A program made the translations under genes and the position numbers. DNA of 64,000 nucleotides from NCBI GenBank assembly GCA_018402455.1, contig JAGYIG010000012.1, positions 24,693-88,692 on the forward strand, given 5' to 3'. Positions 44,745 through 54,230 of the stretch are shown here, piece by piece. Origin of the DNA: Opitutaceae bacterium. GTDB lineage: Bacteria > Verrucomicrobiota > Verrucomicrobiia > Opitutales > Opitutaceae. The notes beneath the pieces are model-generated. The model was not told where the DNA came from, searched no databases, and saw nothing but the letters and a program-made list of their open reading frames with translations. Positions within the stretch are counted from its first letter, which is position 1; each line of letters begins with the position of its first letter.

Positions 44745-47078
44745 ATGAACCCACTGAAAACTACATACTTACCGCTCGCCGCCTTGCTGGCCGGCTTTGT
44801 TTCTTTCTCCTTTGCCCAAGAGGCCCAGGAGGAAGCCATCGAAATGGAGGAATTTTACGTAAGTGACGTTCCGATTGAAGAAAACGTCATCCCGACTTCA
44901 CGGCCTTTCAACTCCGTCTTCGGCGTGGGGGAGAACCTCAAGGATACACCCCGCAGTGTCACTATCATCTCCCGGGAGCAGCTCTCCGCGATTGGCATTC
45001 AGGATGTGCGTGATTTTGCCAAGCTGACCTCGAGCTCCTTCACCCGGTCCAACTTCGGCGCCCCGTCCAATCCGGACATCCGGGGGCAGTTTGCCGACGT
45101 GTTCTACAATGGGATGCGCGGCGGGATCACCAGCAATGGCAACGGCATGCCGGTTGACTTCAACTGGGTCGAGTCCGTCAACATCGTCAAGGGCCCGGCC
45201 ACCGCCGTGCAGGGCACTTCAGCCTACGTGGGCGGCTTTGTCGACTACGTGACCAAACGGCCCTACTTCGATGAGAAAAAGGGGGAAACTTGGGTGACGG
45301 TTGGCACGGACGGCATTTTTCGCGCCGGTATTGATGTCGGTGGTCCCCTCTCCGAGAAATTAGCCTATCGTGTTTCCTACTCGGGCGAAGATTCCGAAGG
45401 CTGGTATGATGATGAGTACCGCAAGAGCCACTCCCTCTACGCCGCGTTGACCTACCGTCCTTCCTCGGACTACGAGTTGTTCGTCAATGCGCAGGCCTTC
45501 TACGCCGAATATGTCGAAAACTTCGGCATCAATCGGCCCACCAATAATCTCATTCGCAACGGTCTCTACCGGACGGGAATCAACAACAATCAGGGTCCCG
45601 GCGTGCCGGACTCTGATCCCCAAAACTCCGTTAACGTCACGAGCGGCTTTCCCGCCAACGTCATGATTTGGGGACCGGAAGTGAAGATCGACCGGAGCCG
45701 CCGCTTGCTCAAGCCCGGCGACAATTCTATGGGCCGCAACTTCAAGGCCCAAGCCATCCAGACCTTCAAGGGCAACCCGGACATGACCGTGGTCAACAAT
45801 ACGCTCTTCACCTACACCCGTCGCGATACCGACAGCTCCTACTCCTACTCCGAAGTCATCGACCCCACGATCACGTTGGAAAATCGTTTGGAGTTCATCA
45901 ACCAGATCGGGGATCACAAGGTGAACGCCGGGGTGGCCACTCGCTACATCAGCAACAAGGCCTACAACAATTACTTTTTCGAGCCGGCCGCGGTCTGGGA
46001 CATCACGCGCGACGTCAACTTCATCGACGCCAGCAATTCGGTCAATTGGCCCGGTTTTGGCGGGGGTGCCTTTGGTTTTGACGGCGGTCCGGTTCCCGGC
46101 TTCCCCGACCGCACCGCCAGTGCCCAACTCGAAAATGGCGATACCAACGAATCCTACGCGTTTAGCATTTCGCCGTTTGGCCAGGCTTTCTTCCAAATCA
46201 ACGAAAAACTCAGCCTCGTGGCCGGCGCGCGGGCGGACATCCTTAAGGTCACCACGGAGGACCCTTACACGGCGAATTCCCAACGTTCGCTCCGGGTGGT
46301 TTTGCCCAACGGCAACGCCAGTGTGATTTTCGCTCCCACCGACGAGCTCTCGCTCTATGCGACGGGCAACTACAGCGAGAATACTTCCGGAGCCAACGGT
46401 AACGGCGGTGGTTTTGCTGGTCTGACGCGACGGGGGGCGGATATCGTGCTCGTTGAATCCGACTTCACCCAGCCAAGCGAATTGTTCGAGGTGGGGGCAA
46501 AATACGCCATGATGGACGGTAAACTGTTTGTCGGTGGGGCCTACTACCAACAGACCCGCTCCAACAAGCCCATCAACAGCCCGGTCCAAACCTTCGACTA
46601 CGAGGGCGTGGAACTGGAGCTCAATTACCAGCCCAACCGGAAGTTCTACGCCACCTTTTCCATGGGTTACATTGACGCCACCACCCCCGGCGTAGGTTTC
46701 GAAGCCATCAATGTCACGCCGGTCCCCGCCCCGGAGGTGCAGCGGGCCGGTCCGGGTTCGACCAAGATTCAAGGTCTCCCTTCCTTCCAAATGAACGGAT
46801 TGGTCTCCTACAAATTCGGTAACGGTTTCGGCTTCACGCTCAACGGCACCTACCACAACGAGCTCAACAACAACTGGGCCGGCACCTTGGTGATCCCCTC
46901 CCAGTATGAGTTCGATGGCAGTGTGTTTTACACCACCGACACGTGGGAGGCGCGCCTCGCCATCACCAACCTCACAGATGAGGAAAATTGGTCTCCCCCC
47001 AACGGCACCTACGGCAACGAGTCCATCGTCGCCGAGCAGGGCACCCGCGCCGAGCTCACCATCAAATACCGTTTCTGA
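44745..47078 (+). CDS. TonB-dependent outer-membrane receptor
   Basis: This 777-residue barrel takes up a bulky solute using TonB energy. It has a signal peptide (TTYLPLAALLAGFVSFSFAQ), a TonB-box-like region after it (EMEEFYVSDVPIEE), a plug domain (TPRSVTIISREQLSAIGIQDVRDFAKL, then FNWVESVNIVKGPATAVQG), and a barrel ending in the terminal Phe of LTIKYRF. The plug pattern is that of the siderophore-receptor subgroup, yet its neighbours are purine deaminases, so the ligand could be a nucleoside or siderophore. A terminator follows at 47107. Confidence 0.92.
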   Translation: MNPLKTTYLPLAALLAGFVSFSFAQEAQEEAIEMEEFYVSDVPIEENVIPTSRPFNSVFGVGENLKDTPRSVTIISREQLSAIGIQDVRDFAKLTSSSFTRSNFGAPSNPDIRGQFADVFYNGMRGGITSNGNGMPVDFNWVESVNIVKGPATAVQGTSAYVGGFVDYVTKRPYFDEKKGETWVTVGTDGIFRAGIDVGGPLSEKLAYRVSYSGEDSEGWYDDEYRKSHSLYAALTYRPSSDYELFVNAQAFYAEYVENFGINRPTNNLIRNGLYRTGINNNQGPGVPDSDPQNSVNVTSGFPANVMIWGPEVKIDRSRRLLKPGDNSMGRNFKAQAIQTFKGNPDMTVVNNTLFTYTRRDTDSSYSYSEVIDPTITLENRLEFINQIGDHKVNAGVATRYISNKAYNNYFFEPAAVWDITRDVNFIDASNSVNWPGFGGGAFGFDGGPVPGFPDRTASAQLENGDTNESYAFSISPFGQAFFQINEKLSLVAGARADILKVTTEDPYTANSQRSLRVVLPNGNASVIFAPTDELSLYATGNYSENTSGANGNGGGFAGLTRRGADIVLVESDFTQPSELFEVGAKYAMMDGKLFVGGAYYQQTRSNKPINSPVQTFDYEGVELELNYQPNRKFYATFSMGYIDATTPGVGFEAINVTPVPAPEVQRAGPGSTKIQGLPSFQMNGLVSYKFGNGFGFTLNGTYHNELNNNWAGTLVIPSQYEFDGSVFYTTDTWEARLAITNLTDEENWSPPNGTYGNESIVAEQGTRAELTIKYRF

Positions 47079-47106
47079 TCAACGCACCGCATCGCGTTAC
47101 CTGAGC

Positions 47107-47135
47107 AAGGCCGTCCTCCGGGGCGGCCTTTTTTT
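47107..47135 (+). terminator. Rho-independent terminator after the TonB-dependent receptor
   Basis: A 7-bp stem AAGGCCG pairing with CGGCCTT is followed by a run of seven T residues, 29 bp past the receptor stop. It separates the purine locus from the convergent MMPL operon. Confidence 0.85.
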
Positions 47136-47236
47136 GACCCCGGAAAATTAAACCCATAGCCCGCAGGCCGCGAAAAATTACCGGGTTGGCGTGATCGGGG
47201 CCGCGGTGGTCCGGGGTGCCCCCGGGAACAGATGCT

Positions 47237-49570
47237 TCAGTGCCGCGCGTGGTTCGCATACAGCCAGCGGGCGAGAGCCGGCAGAATGATGATCGCGGCA
47301 AGCATATTGACCAGGAACATGAAGGTGAGCAGCACCCCCATGTCGGCTTGGAACTTGAGCTCGGAGAAAATCCACGTGCTCACACCGATGGCGAGGGTCA
47401 GGCCAGTGAAAACCACGGCACTGCCGGTTTGGGTGAACGCATTGTGCATGGCGTCCTCGAAGGCCATGCCTTCACGCAAGCCCTCCGACAGCCGCGAGAA
47501 AAGGTAGATACCATAGTCGACGCCGATGCCGACTCCGAGAGCGACCACCGGTAGGGTCGAGATCTTGAGTCCGATTTCCAAGTGCACCATCAGGGCATAG
47601 CCGAGGTAGCTCACCAGTAGCAGCGGCAGCACGATGCAGATGGTCGCTCGAATGGACCGGAAGGTGACCAAACAGAGTGTTATCACCGCGCCAAAAACCC
47701 AGAAGACGATGGGGTATTGGGCAGCCTTAACCACCTCGTTGGTGGCGGCCATCACCCCGGCATTGCCGGTCGCGAGCTGGAAGGTGACTTTTTCCGAGGG
47801 ATGGGCCGCCGCAAAGGCTTTCACCGCATCGGTTACGGTGGTGAGAGTTTCGGCCCGGTGGTCGGTGAGGAAAATCATGATGGGCATCACGCTGCCGTCC
47901 GCGTTCAACAGTCCGGTGGCGGTCTCGATGGGGGACACCGCTTGGGCGAGGGCCTGGGGGTGAGTGGGTAGTATGCGCCATTTGAGGGAACCTTCGTTCC
48001 AGCCCGCGTTGATAATCTTGGCGACGGAGGGCAGGCTGATGATCGACTGCACGCCGGGCACCTGACTCATGTGGCCGGCAAATTCATCGATCAACGTCAC
48101 CACATCGTAATCGACCACGGCGTTAGGGCGGCCTTGGGCGATCACGGACAGGACGTCCACGCCGATGGAGAATTGGTTGGTGATGACCCGGCTGTCCTCG
48201 TTGTAGCGCGAGGATTGCCGGAGCTCCGGGACCCCGGCATGGAGGTCGCCGATACGCACCTTTTGCGATTGGCCGTAGGCCCACCAACCGAGGCCCAGGG
48301 AGCAGAGAATGATCACCACGGAGACCCCGGGTTGCATCACGATGCACACGCGATGCCAAGCGGCGTCGGTCTTGGTTCGACGCGCCGCGATGCGTTCCCG
48401 GTAGTGGTCGGGTAGGCTGACAAAGGACAACAGAATCGGCAGTAGGAAGAGGTTGGTGATGATGATGACCGCGACCCCCAGTGAAGCGGCAATGGCCAGT
48501 TCCTGGATGACCGGGATCTTAATGATCATCATGGTCACAAAACCCAGCGTGTCGGTGAGCAGCGCGACGCCCCCGGGAACCAGGAGTTGGCGGAACGCCG
48601 CCCGGGCGGCATCGAGACTGGATTTGCCGCTGAAAGCCTCCGCCCGATACGCGCGCATCATCTGCACGCCATGACTCACGCCTATGGCGAAGATGAGAAA
48701 CGGAATGAGGATGGAGTAGGGGTCGAGTCCGTAACCCAGCGCGTTGAGGGCGCCGAGTTGCCAGACCACGGCAATGAAGGCGCAGGCGAGGGTGAAGGCC
48801 GTGAGCTTGATCGACTGCGAGTAGACGAAGACCAGCAGGGCCGTGATCACAAAGGCGACGGCGAAGAAAAACAGGACGTTGCGGGCACCGTCGCTGATAT
48901 CGCCGATAACCTTGGCAAAACCGATGATGTGGACGCCCAGATGCACATCGACCGCCCAACCTTCATATTGGTCGCGGATGCGCTCCTCCAGGGCCCGCGC
49001 CACCGTGATGTAGTCGAGGCGTTCACCGGTGGTGGGATCCACTTCCAGTAGTTGCGCACTGATGATGGCACCGGAGAAGTCGTTGGCCACCAATTGGCCG
49101 AGCTTGCCGGATTTGATGATATTTTCGCGCACCTTGTCGAAGTTCTCCGGCGTCGGCGTGAAATCGGCCGGGATCACATTGCCGCCCGCGAATCCCTCAT
49201 CGACGACCTCGACATAGCGCACGTTGGGGGTGAAGAGGGACTGCACTTGGGCGCGGTCCACCCCGGGAAGAAAAAACACGGCGTCGGTGGCTTTTTCCAA
49301 CGTCGCGAAAAATTCCGGTGAGAAAATATTTCCGTCCTTGGCCATCAGCGCGATGACGATGCGGTTGGCTCCGCCAAACTCGGCCTCATAGGTTTTGAAG
49401 GTATCAATGTAGGGATGGTCCTGCGGCAGCATTTTGCTGAAGCTGGCGTCCACGTAAGTCCTTGAGGCGAACCACCCCATCAGCACCGTCAGCGCCGCAA
49501 AGGCAAAAACGAGCACCGTACGCTGGCCAAAAACAAATGACTCGATGACACTGATGAGGGCTTTTTTCAA
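47237..49570 (-). CDS. MMPL/RND-family transporter
   Basis: This 777-residue protein has the RND layout: one N-terminal helix (VLVFAFAALTVLMGWFAS), a large periplasmic loop, five helices (NVLFFFAVAFVITALLVFVYS through IIITNLFLLPILLS), then a second helix, loop and five-helix set ending in MGVLLTFMFLVNMLAAIIILPAL. The size and GVSHGVQMMRAYRAE loop place it with MMPL/hydrophobe exporters such as HpnN rather than AcrB. It is the last gene of a four-gene unit after DUF1302, DUF1329 and the YCF48-like propeller, with 188 bp between it and the propeller gene. It is likely to move a lipid-like substrate across the inner membrane. Confidence 0.87.
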   Translation of the reverse strand: MKKALISVIESFVFGQRTVLVFAFAALTVLMGWFASRTYVDASFSKMLPQDHPYIDTFKTYEAEFGGANRIVIALMAKDGNIFSPEFFATLEKATDAVFFLPGVDRAQVQSLFTPNVRYVEVVDEGFAGGNVIPADFTPTPENFDKVRENIIKSGKLGQLVANDFSGAIISAQLLEVDPTTGERLDYITVARALEERIRDQYEGWAVDVHLGVHIIGFAKVIGDISDGARNVLFFFAVAFVITALLVFVYSQSIKLTAFTLACAFIAVVWQLGALNALGYGLDPYSILIPFLIFAIGVSHGVQMMRAYRAEAFSGKSSLDAARAAFRQLLVPGGVALLTDTLGFVTMMIIKIPVIQELAIAASLGVAVIIITNLFLLPILLSFVSLPDHYRERIAARRTKTDAAWHRVCIVMQPGVSVVIILCSLGLGWWAYGQSQKVRIGDLHAGVPELRQSSRYNEDSRVITNQFSIGVDVLSVIAQGRPNAVVDYDVVTLIDEFAGHMSQVPGVQSIISLPSVAKIINAGWNEGSLKWRILPTHPQALAQAVSPIETATGLLNADGSVMPIMIFLTDHRAETLTTVTDAVKAFAAAHPSEKVTFQLATGNAGVMAATNEVVKAAQYPIVFWVFGAVITLCLVTFRSIRATICIVLPLLLVSYLGYALMVHLEIGLKISTLPVVALGVGIGVDYGIYLFSRLSEGLREGMAFEDAMHNAFTQTGSAVVFTGLTLAIGVSTWIFSELKFQADMGVLLTFMFLVNMLAAIIILPALARWLYANHARH

Positions 49571-49758
49571 AATACGGGAATGGGGCGAAGGGTGATGGGT
49601 TTAACCCTGACGGGCTCCGCCGGCGCGGGGATTCCAGCGCCCGCGCCGGCCACCTCGGGCTCCACTTTGGCGCACCGGAACGCGGGTTTGGATTGAGGGC
49701 GGCATCGGCTAAGGGATTGGTTGGATTGCTCGTCGCCGGCAAGGGAGGATACCGGGCC

Positions 49759-50673
49759 CTAGCGCGTTAGCGCGGCAGGAGGCCGGGCGGGGTTGGCACC
49801 GAGTTCGCCGATGACGAGGAGCTGTCCGGCGGGCGAGAGAAGCAATTCGGCGATGGCCGGGGTGTTGCCACCTGCGGAAGTGAAGGTGCGACCGCCGTCG
49901 CGACTGCTCCAAAAAGTGCGGCCTTGACCGGCGACGAGGATGGTCTTGGCAGCCGCCAGTTCGATGCCCGTCATGAGCAGGCCGGTGCCGGGCGTTTTGG
50001 CCTGCGTCCAGGTGGCTCCCGCATCCGTGCTCCGGTAGATTCGCCCGCGCAGCCCATAGGCGATGAGATCGCCGTTGGTGAGGGGCAAGACGCCGTAGAG
50101 GGATCCGTCTTCGCCGGTCGAAAGGGCGGTCCAAATCTCGGCCAGATCGGTGGATTTCAACAGGGTGCCGAACTCGCCGGCCAGCCACAGCGTGCCATCA
50201 GGGGCCTGACTGATCCGATTCAGGTGAGCGTCTTCCTCCAGAATCCACCGCTGTTCCCAAGTAGCGCCCGCGTCATGGGATTCATAATACATGCCGAAGG
50301 CACCGACGGCGATGACGTGGCCACCGGGCAGGGCGATCAGATCGAGAAAGGGAGACTCCTCGTCCTCGCCCGTGAATTGCTGTTCCCAGGACTTCCCGCC
50401 GTCGGTGGTGCGCAGGATGAGAGCGCCGTGACCGGCGGCCCAGCCGGTGCGTGCGTCGGCGAAACTCACCGCGCAAAGGGTGCGGGATATGCCCGCCTCC
50501 ACGGGTGCCCAGGTGGAGCCGCCGTCGGTGGAGCGTTGAATGAGACCCCGCTCACCGACGCTGATGATGGCGTCACCAGCGATGGCTGCGTCCAAGAGCA
50601 ACGGTCCCGGCAAGGCGGCCGTGGCCAGGGACGCCGTCACCCCAAGAGTCAGGAGAGCGGTCAGCGCCCTCAC
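49759..50673 (-). CDS. YCF48-like beta-propeller protein
   Basis: This 304-residue exported protein has a signal peptide (LTALLTLGVTASLATAALP) followed by about six propeller blades carrying the BNR/YCF48 motif: RSTDGGSTWAPVEAG, RTTDGGKSWEQQFTG, SHDAGATWEQRW, KSTDLAEIWTAL, RSTDAGATWTQAKT and SSRDGGRTFTSAGG. YCF48 proteins help assemble membrane complexes. The start GTG overlaps the DUF1329 stop by 4 bp, tying the two together. In the DUF1302/DUF1329/MMPL operon it probably acts as a periplasmic scaffold. Confidence 0.86.
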   Translation of the reverse strand: MRALTALLTLGVTASLATAALPGPLLLDAAIAGDAIISVGERGLIQRSTDGGSTWAPVEAGISRTLCAVSFADARTGWAAGHGALILRTTDGGKSWEQQFTGEDEESPFLDLIALPGGHVIAVGAFGMYYESHDAGATWEQRWILEEDAHLNRISQAPDGTLWLAGEFGTLLKSTDLAEIWTALSTGEDGSLYGVLPLTNGDLIAYGLRGRIYRSTDAGATWTQAKTPGTGLLMTGIELAAAKTILVAGQGRTFWSSRDGGRTFTSAGGNTPAIAELLLSPAGQLLVIGELGANPARPPAALTR

Positions 50674-52019
50674 CGGACCCCAGAGCGCCGTAGGGCACCG
50701 GGCGAGTAGTCGCCTTCGGTGCGTTCGATGGTGAAGTCATACATGGGGTTGCGGTTATCCAACCCCACCGCGAGGTAGCGCCCGGCCACGAGGTCGATGT
50801 GCACTTCGAGGGTGCTCCAGAAGGTCAAGACGTCGTAGTAGTTGATGCAGTGCGCCTCGGAGACGCGCCAGAGGTCGCCGCGGTTGTCGTATTGGTCGAC
50901 GGCGAGGATCTGCCAGGAGTCCTCATCGACGTAGAGGGTGCGCCGCGAATAAATGTGACTGGTGCCTTCCTTCAGGGTCGCTTCGACCACCCAGACCCGA
51001 TGCTTTTCGTAGCGGGTGAGGGCCTGATTGATGTGCAAAGGAGTCAAGATGTCGTCGGGGCTGAGCTGATCGCTGTGCAGGCGGTAGCTGTTGTAGGGCA
51101 CGAGCATCTCGCGTTTGCCCACGAGCTGCCAATTGTAGCGGTCGGGCGCGCCATTGAACATGTCGAACTGGTCAGCGGTGCGCATACCGTCGGCGGCGGT
51201 GCCGGGGTTGTCGTAGGCAACTTGGGGCGCACGGCGCACCCGGCGCTGGCCGGCGTTGTACACCCAGGCGCGCCGGGGCTCGACGACTTGATCCAAGGTT
51301 TCGTGGACCATGAGGATCGTGCCTGCGAGGCGCGGGGGGGCTTTTACCTCCTGTTTGAAAAAGATGATGGTGTTGTTGAGGTCCTCCGGACCGATGTCGT
51401 CGCGCACGTAGTTGAACCAAAACTCATCCTGAAATTCGACCATGGTGTAGCGACCCGAACGCTGCGGAGCGGCTTGGCCGATGCGGCGAATGGCGGCGTC
51501 ACCCCGGTAGCGAAGCAGGTGATTCCACAGCACCTCGATGCCATTTTCCGGCACGGGGAAGGGGATGCCGCGGATGGCGCCGCTGATCCCCGCCCCGTCG
51601 TTTACCACCTGCGCGGTGGGAGCAAACTCCTTGGTGGCGTCGTAAATGCGTTGCGGCACCGAAGCGGTGCGGTGGGTGCGGTAAACCGGCATCTGGTAGG
51701 TTTCCGGATACGTCTCAAACATCGCGATGGCGCCGGCGGTCAATAAGTTGCGGTATTCGCCATAGTTTGCCGCGGTGAGGGTGAACAACGGGGATTCATC
51801 CGCAAAGGGATCCGGGTGGTGATCTCCCGGGGTGTAGCCCGCGGGACCGGAGGTCAGGCCCCCGTCCCACGCGGGAATCGAGCCGTCTGCATTGCCGGCT
51901 CTTTCGGCCCCCAGGGGGGTGAGATCCCGGCCGAGCCGAGCGAGGTCGGCATCGCTGATACCGGCGTTGAGCAGGGTGGCGGAAACGAGACCGCCGGTGA
52001 GGTAGAGAAAGGTTTTCAT
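50670..52019 (-). CDS. DUF1329 family periplasmic protein (LolA/LolB-type fold)
   Basis: This 449-residue exported protein shows the DUF1329 hallmark LTPLGAERAGNADGSIPAWDGG just after its signal peptide, and later YRTHRTASVPQRIYDATKE, RAWVYNAGQRRVRRAPQVAYDNPG and ERTEGDYSPGALRRS. The family is grouped with the LolA/LolB lipoprotein-carrier fold, which binds acyl chains in a hydrophobic cup. The gene overlaps the propeller gene by 4 bp and follows the DUF1302 gene by 28 bp. It probably shuttles or binds a hydrophobic substrate between the MMPL pump and the outer membrane. Confidence 0.9.
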   Translation of the reverse strand: MKTFLYLTGGLVSATLLNAGISDADLARLGRDLTPLGAERAGNADGSIPAWDGGLTSGPAGYTPGDHHPDPFADESPLFTLTAANYGEYRNLLTAGAIAMFETYPETYQMPVYRTHRTASVPQRIYDATKEFAPTAQVVNDGAGISGAIRGIPFPVPENGIEVLWNHLLRYRGDAAIRRIGQAAPQRSGRYTMVEFQDEFWFNYVRDDIGPEDLNNTIIFFKQEVKAPPRLAGTILMVHETLDQVVEPRRAWVYNAGQRRVRRAPQVAYDNPGTAADGMRTADQFDMFNGAPDRYNWQLVGKREMLVPYNSYRLHSDQLSPDDILTPLHINQALTRYEKHRVWVVEATLKEGTSHIYSRRTLYVDEDSWQILAVDQYDNRGDLWRVSEAHCINYYDVLTFWSTLEVHIDLVAGRYLAVGLDNRNPMYDFTIERTEGDYSPGALRRSGVR

Positions 52020-52047
52020 CGGGAAAGAAGGGAAGGGGGCTTCCGGA

Positions 52048-54009
52048 TTAGAAAGAGAACTTGAGAGTGGACGAAAAGAAGTCGCGGTCTCCTAGCAGGT
52101 TTTGCACGCCCCCTCCGGAGAAGCCCACGTATTGCAGGTTGAGCGTCCAACGGTTTTGAAAAACCAAATCGGCGGAGAGACTCAGCGAGTTTCGGCCCTC
52201 CAAATAGTTGGAAAGCGGAGCCGGGCTATTGCCCGCAACGTCGTGCCCCCACGACACCGTGGGTAACACGTTGATCCCGGCGAACAGGTTGTTGTATTCG
52301 AGCCGGGCAAGGACGCGGTAGCCCCAGGCAAAATCATCGGCAAAGAAAGCAGTGGGCGTGGCCGGCAGGCCGTTGCCCACGGCGTCCATGGCCGCTTGGG
52401 AGCCGGAGGTATAGGTCCCGGTGACCTCGTAGCGGAGCACATCGGGCGGGGGGATGTCAGCCCAGAGGCCACCGACCTCACCGACCACCGTGAGAGAATC
52501 GGCACCCAAGGTAGGCCCGAAGACCTTGGTGAAAGTGGACTGCGCCGTCCAAACGTCGTGGCGGCGCCAGCCGCGGATGACGCGGCCGTATTGGCCAAAG
52601 TAGTTGCCGATTTGGTTGGCGGCCCCGAAGCCGGGATTGAGGGCGGAAAGGGTGGCGAACAGCACCTCAACGTCGTCGATCTGCAGGGGCACGTCCTGCT
52701 TGTAGGACACCTCACCCTGCCAGGCTATGCCGGTGTTGCCCAAGTCGGTGTTGAAGCTGCCTCCGATCATGAAGATGTCTTCCGGGTATTCGAGGAAGTA
52801 GCGACCGGTCGCCGCGGCGGTCAGCAAGCCCACCTGCCGTGCTCCCCCGACGATGTTTTGGGCCGAAGGATAGAACGGAGCCACCCCCCCCAAGACCGGG
52901 CTCTGATTGATTGCTGCCTGCGGCACGCCGGCGAAGGCGGCGGCAATCAGACCGGAGGCGGCGGCGGGGGCGATCTGCGCGGGCACGCCGTTGGCGATCA
53001 TGCCGGGAATGAGTTGGGCTTGGGTGAGCGAACTGGCGGTGCCGGTCACGACGGCGGGATTGATCGGGCCCGTCGGGGTGATGGCGTCAATCAAGGGCAA
53101 GCGGCTATGGAAATTGGAGAGGAAAAGTCCGAACTCCGTGCCATTGAGGTTTTCGGAAAAGTGCCGCAGGGCGATGCCCCACTGGCCGAGGCGGTTGGGC
53201 CCGTCGTCGACCGCCCGGGGGATGGCGCCGAGGTTGCCGCTATCGGGCAGTGAGCCGAAACCGAGCATCACGCGATCGCCGCCGATGGAGGCGAAGTCGT
53301 TGGTGGAAAAATAGGTGCCGGCGGCCTCGATATCGGTGTTGCGGAACTCCAGCAAATAGAAGGCTTCGATCGAGGTGTTGTAGGTGACGTCGGTGGCGAC
53401 CTTCACCATGTTGATCGGGAGAAAAGCCTCCCGCAACTCGGCCCCGGGCACCCGCAGATTGGCCACGTCGATGGGGTTTACGATGTTGTTGCCGTTGGGA
53501 AGGAAGGTGCTCTCGCCCCAGCTGACCACCTGGCGTCCGACCCGCAGATCAACCGGCAGGTCCGAGAGGTCGAAGCGGAACACGCCGTAGAGATCGAGGT
53601 AGTCCCAACGCTCGGCGGCGTGGTCCTTGGCCTCGTCGGTCAACGGCTGGTGGGGACGGATGCCGTTGGCGAGCTCATCGTCGAAGAGAAAGAACCCCCG
53701 GGTGAAGAAGGAAAAGTTCTCGCCGTAGTTGTATTCGAAGTCAGACGTGACCTTCACCGCTTTGGAGACCCACCCCTTTTCGAAATTGAGGTTGCCATTA
53801 TCCGAATTGACGGAGTTGGCGTTGCCGCCGTTGGAGGTGCCATAGAGATCCGGATCGGGATCGTTCAAACGGTAGATGCCACCGACCGAGATGGTGGTGT
53901 CAAAACTGCCGTTGATGTCGCCATGGCTGAAGGTCAGGGCCGAAGCCGTAACCGCAGCAAGGAGGGCGCCCGGGCCAACACACAGCCGGGCTAGAGTCGA
54001 GTTTTGCAT
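52048..54009 (-). CDS. DUF1302 family outer-membrane barrel protein
   Basis: This 653-residue protein has a signal peptide (LARLCVGPGALLAAVTASA) and the DUF1302 start pattern FSHGDINGSFDTTISVGGIYRL, followed by VTSDFEYNYGENFSFFTRG and RVGRQVVSWGESTFLPNG. The rest is beta-rich with alternating aromatic residues and ends in FFSSTLKFSF with a terminal Phe, as in outer-membrane barrels. It heads the operon with DUF1329, YCF48-like and MMPL genes. A role as outer-membrane channel or acceptor for the same substrate is inferred. It is divergent from uvrA. Confidence 0.88.
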   Translation of the reverse strand: MQNSTLARLCVGPGALLAAVTASALTFSHGDINGSFDTTISVGGIYRLNDPDPDLYGTSNGGNANSVNSDNGNLNFEKGWVSKAVKVTSDFEYNYGENFSFFTRGFFLFDDELANGIRPHQPLTDEAKDHAAERWDYLDLYGVFRFDLSDLPVDLRVGRQVVSWGESTFLPNGNNIVNPIDVANLRVPGAELREAFLPINMVKVATDVTYNTSIEAFYLLEFRNTDIEAAGTYFSTNDFASIGGDRVMLGFGSLPDSGNLGAIPRAVDDGPNRLGQWGIALRHFSENLNGTEFGLFLSNFHSRLPLIDAITPTGPINPAVVTGTASSLTQAQLIPGMIANGVPAQIAPAAASGLIAAAFAGVPQAAINQSPVLGGVAPFYPSAQNIVGGARQVGLLTAAATGRYFLEYPEDIFMIGGSFNTDLGNTGIAWQGEVSYKQDVPLQIDDVEVLFATLSALNPGFGAANQIGNYFGQYGRVIRGWRRHDVWTAQSTFTKVFGPTLGADSLTVVGEVGGLWADIPPPDVLRYEVTGTYTSGSQAAMDAVGNGLPATPTAFFADDFAWGYRVLARLEYNNLFAGINVLPTVSWGHDVAGNSPAPLSNYLEGRNSLSLSADLVFQNRWTLNLQYVGFSGGGVQNLLGDRDFFSSTLKFSF

Positions 54010-54230
54010 GGATTGGGTCTGATTAAGGATGCTCCTTTGTGCCCCGTAGGGAGCACGCCGGAATCGCCGACTAAAAGTTAAGGGGTTTGGCCGACTGCAA
54101 ATTTCCGGTAAAAAGTAGGCTTCGGACTTGAAGGCGCAAAGCCAAAATAACGACCAATTTGCCCCCGCTCGATAGTGGAATCCGGTCTTGCGGCCGGGGG
54201 ATTATAAGTAAGGTGTCGGTCCCCCCTGCC

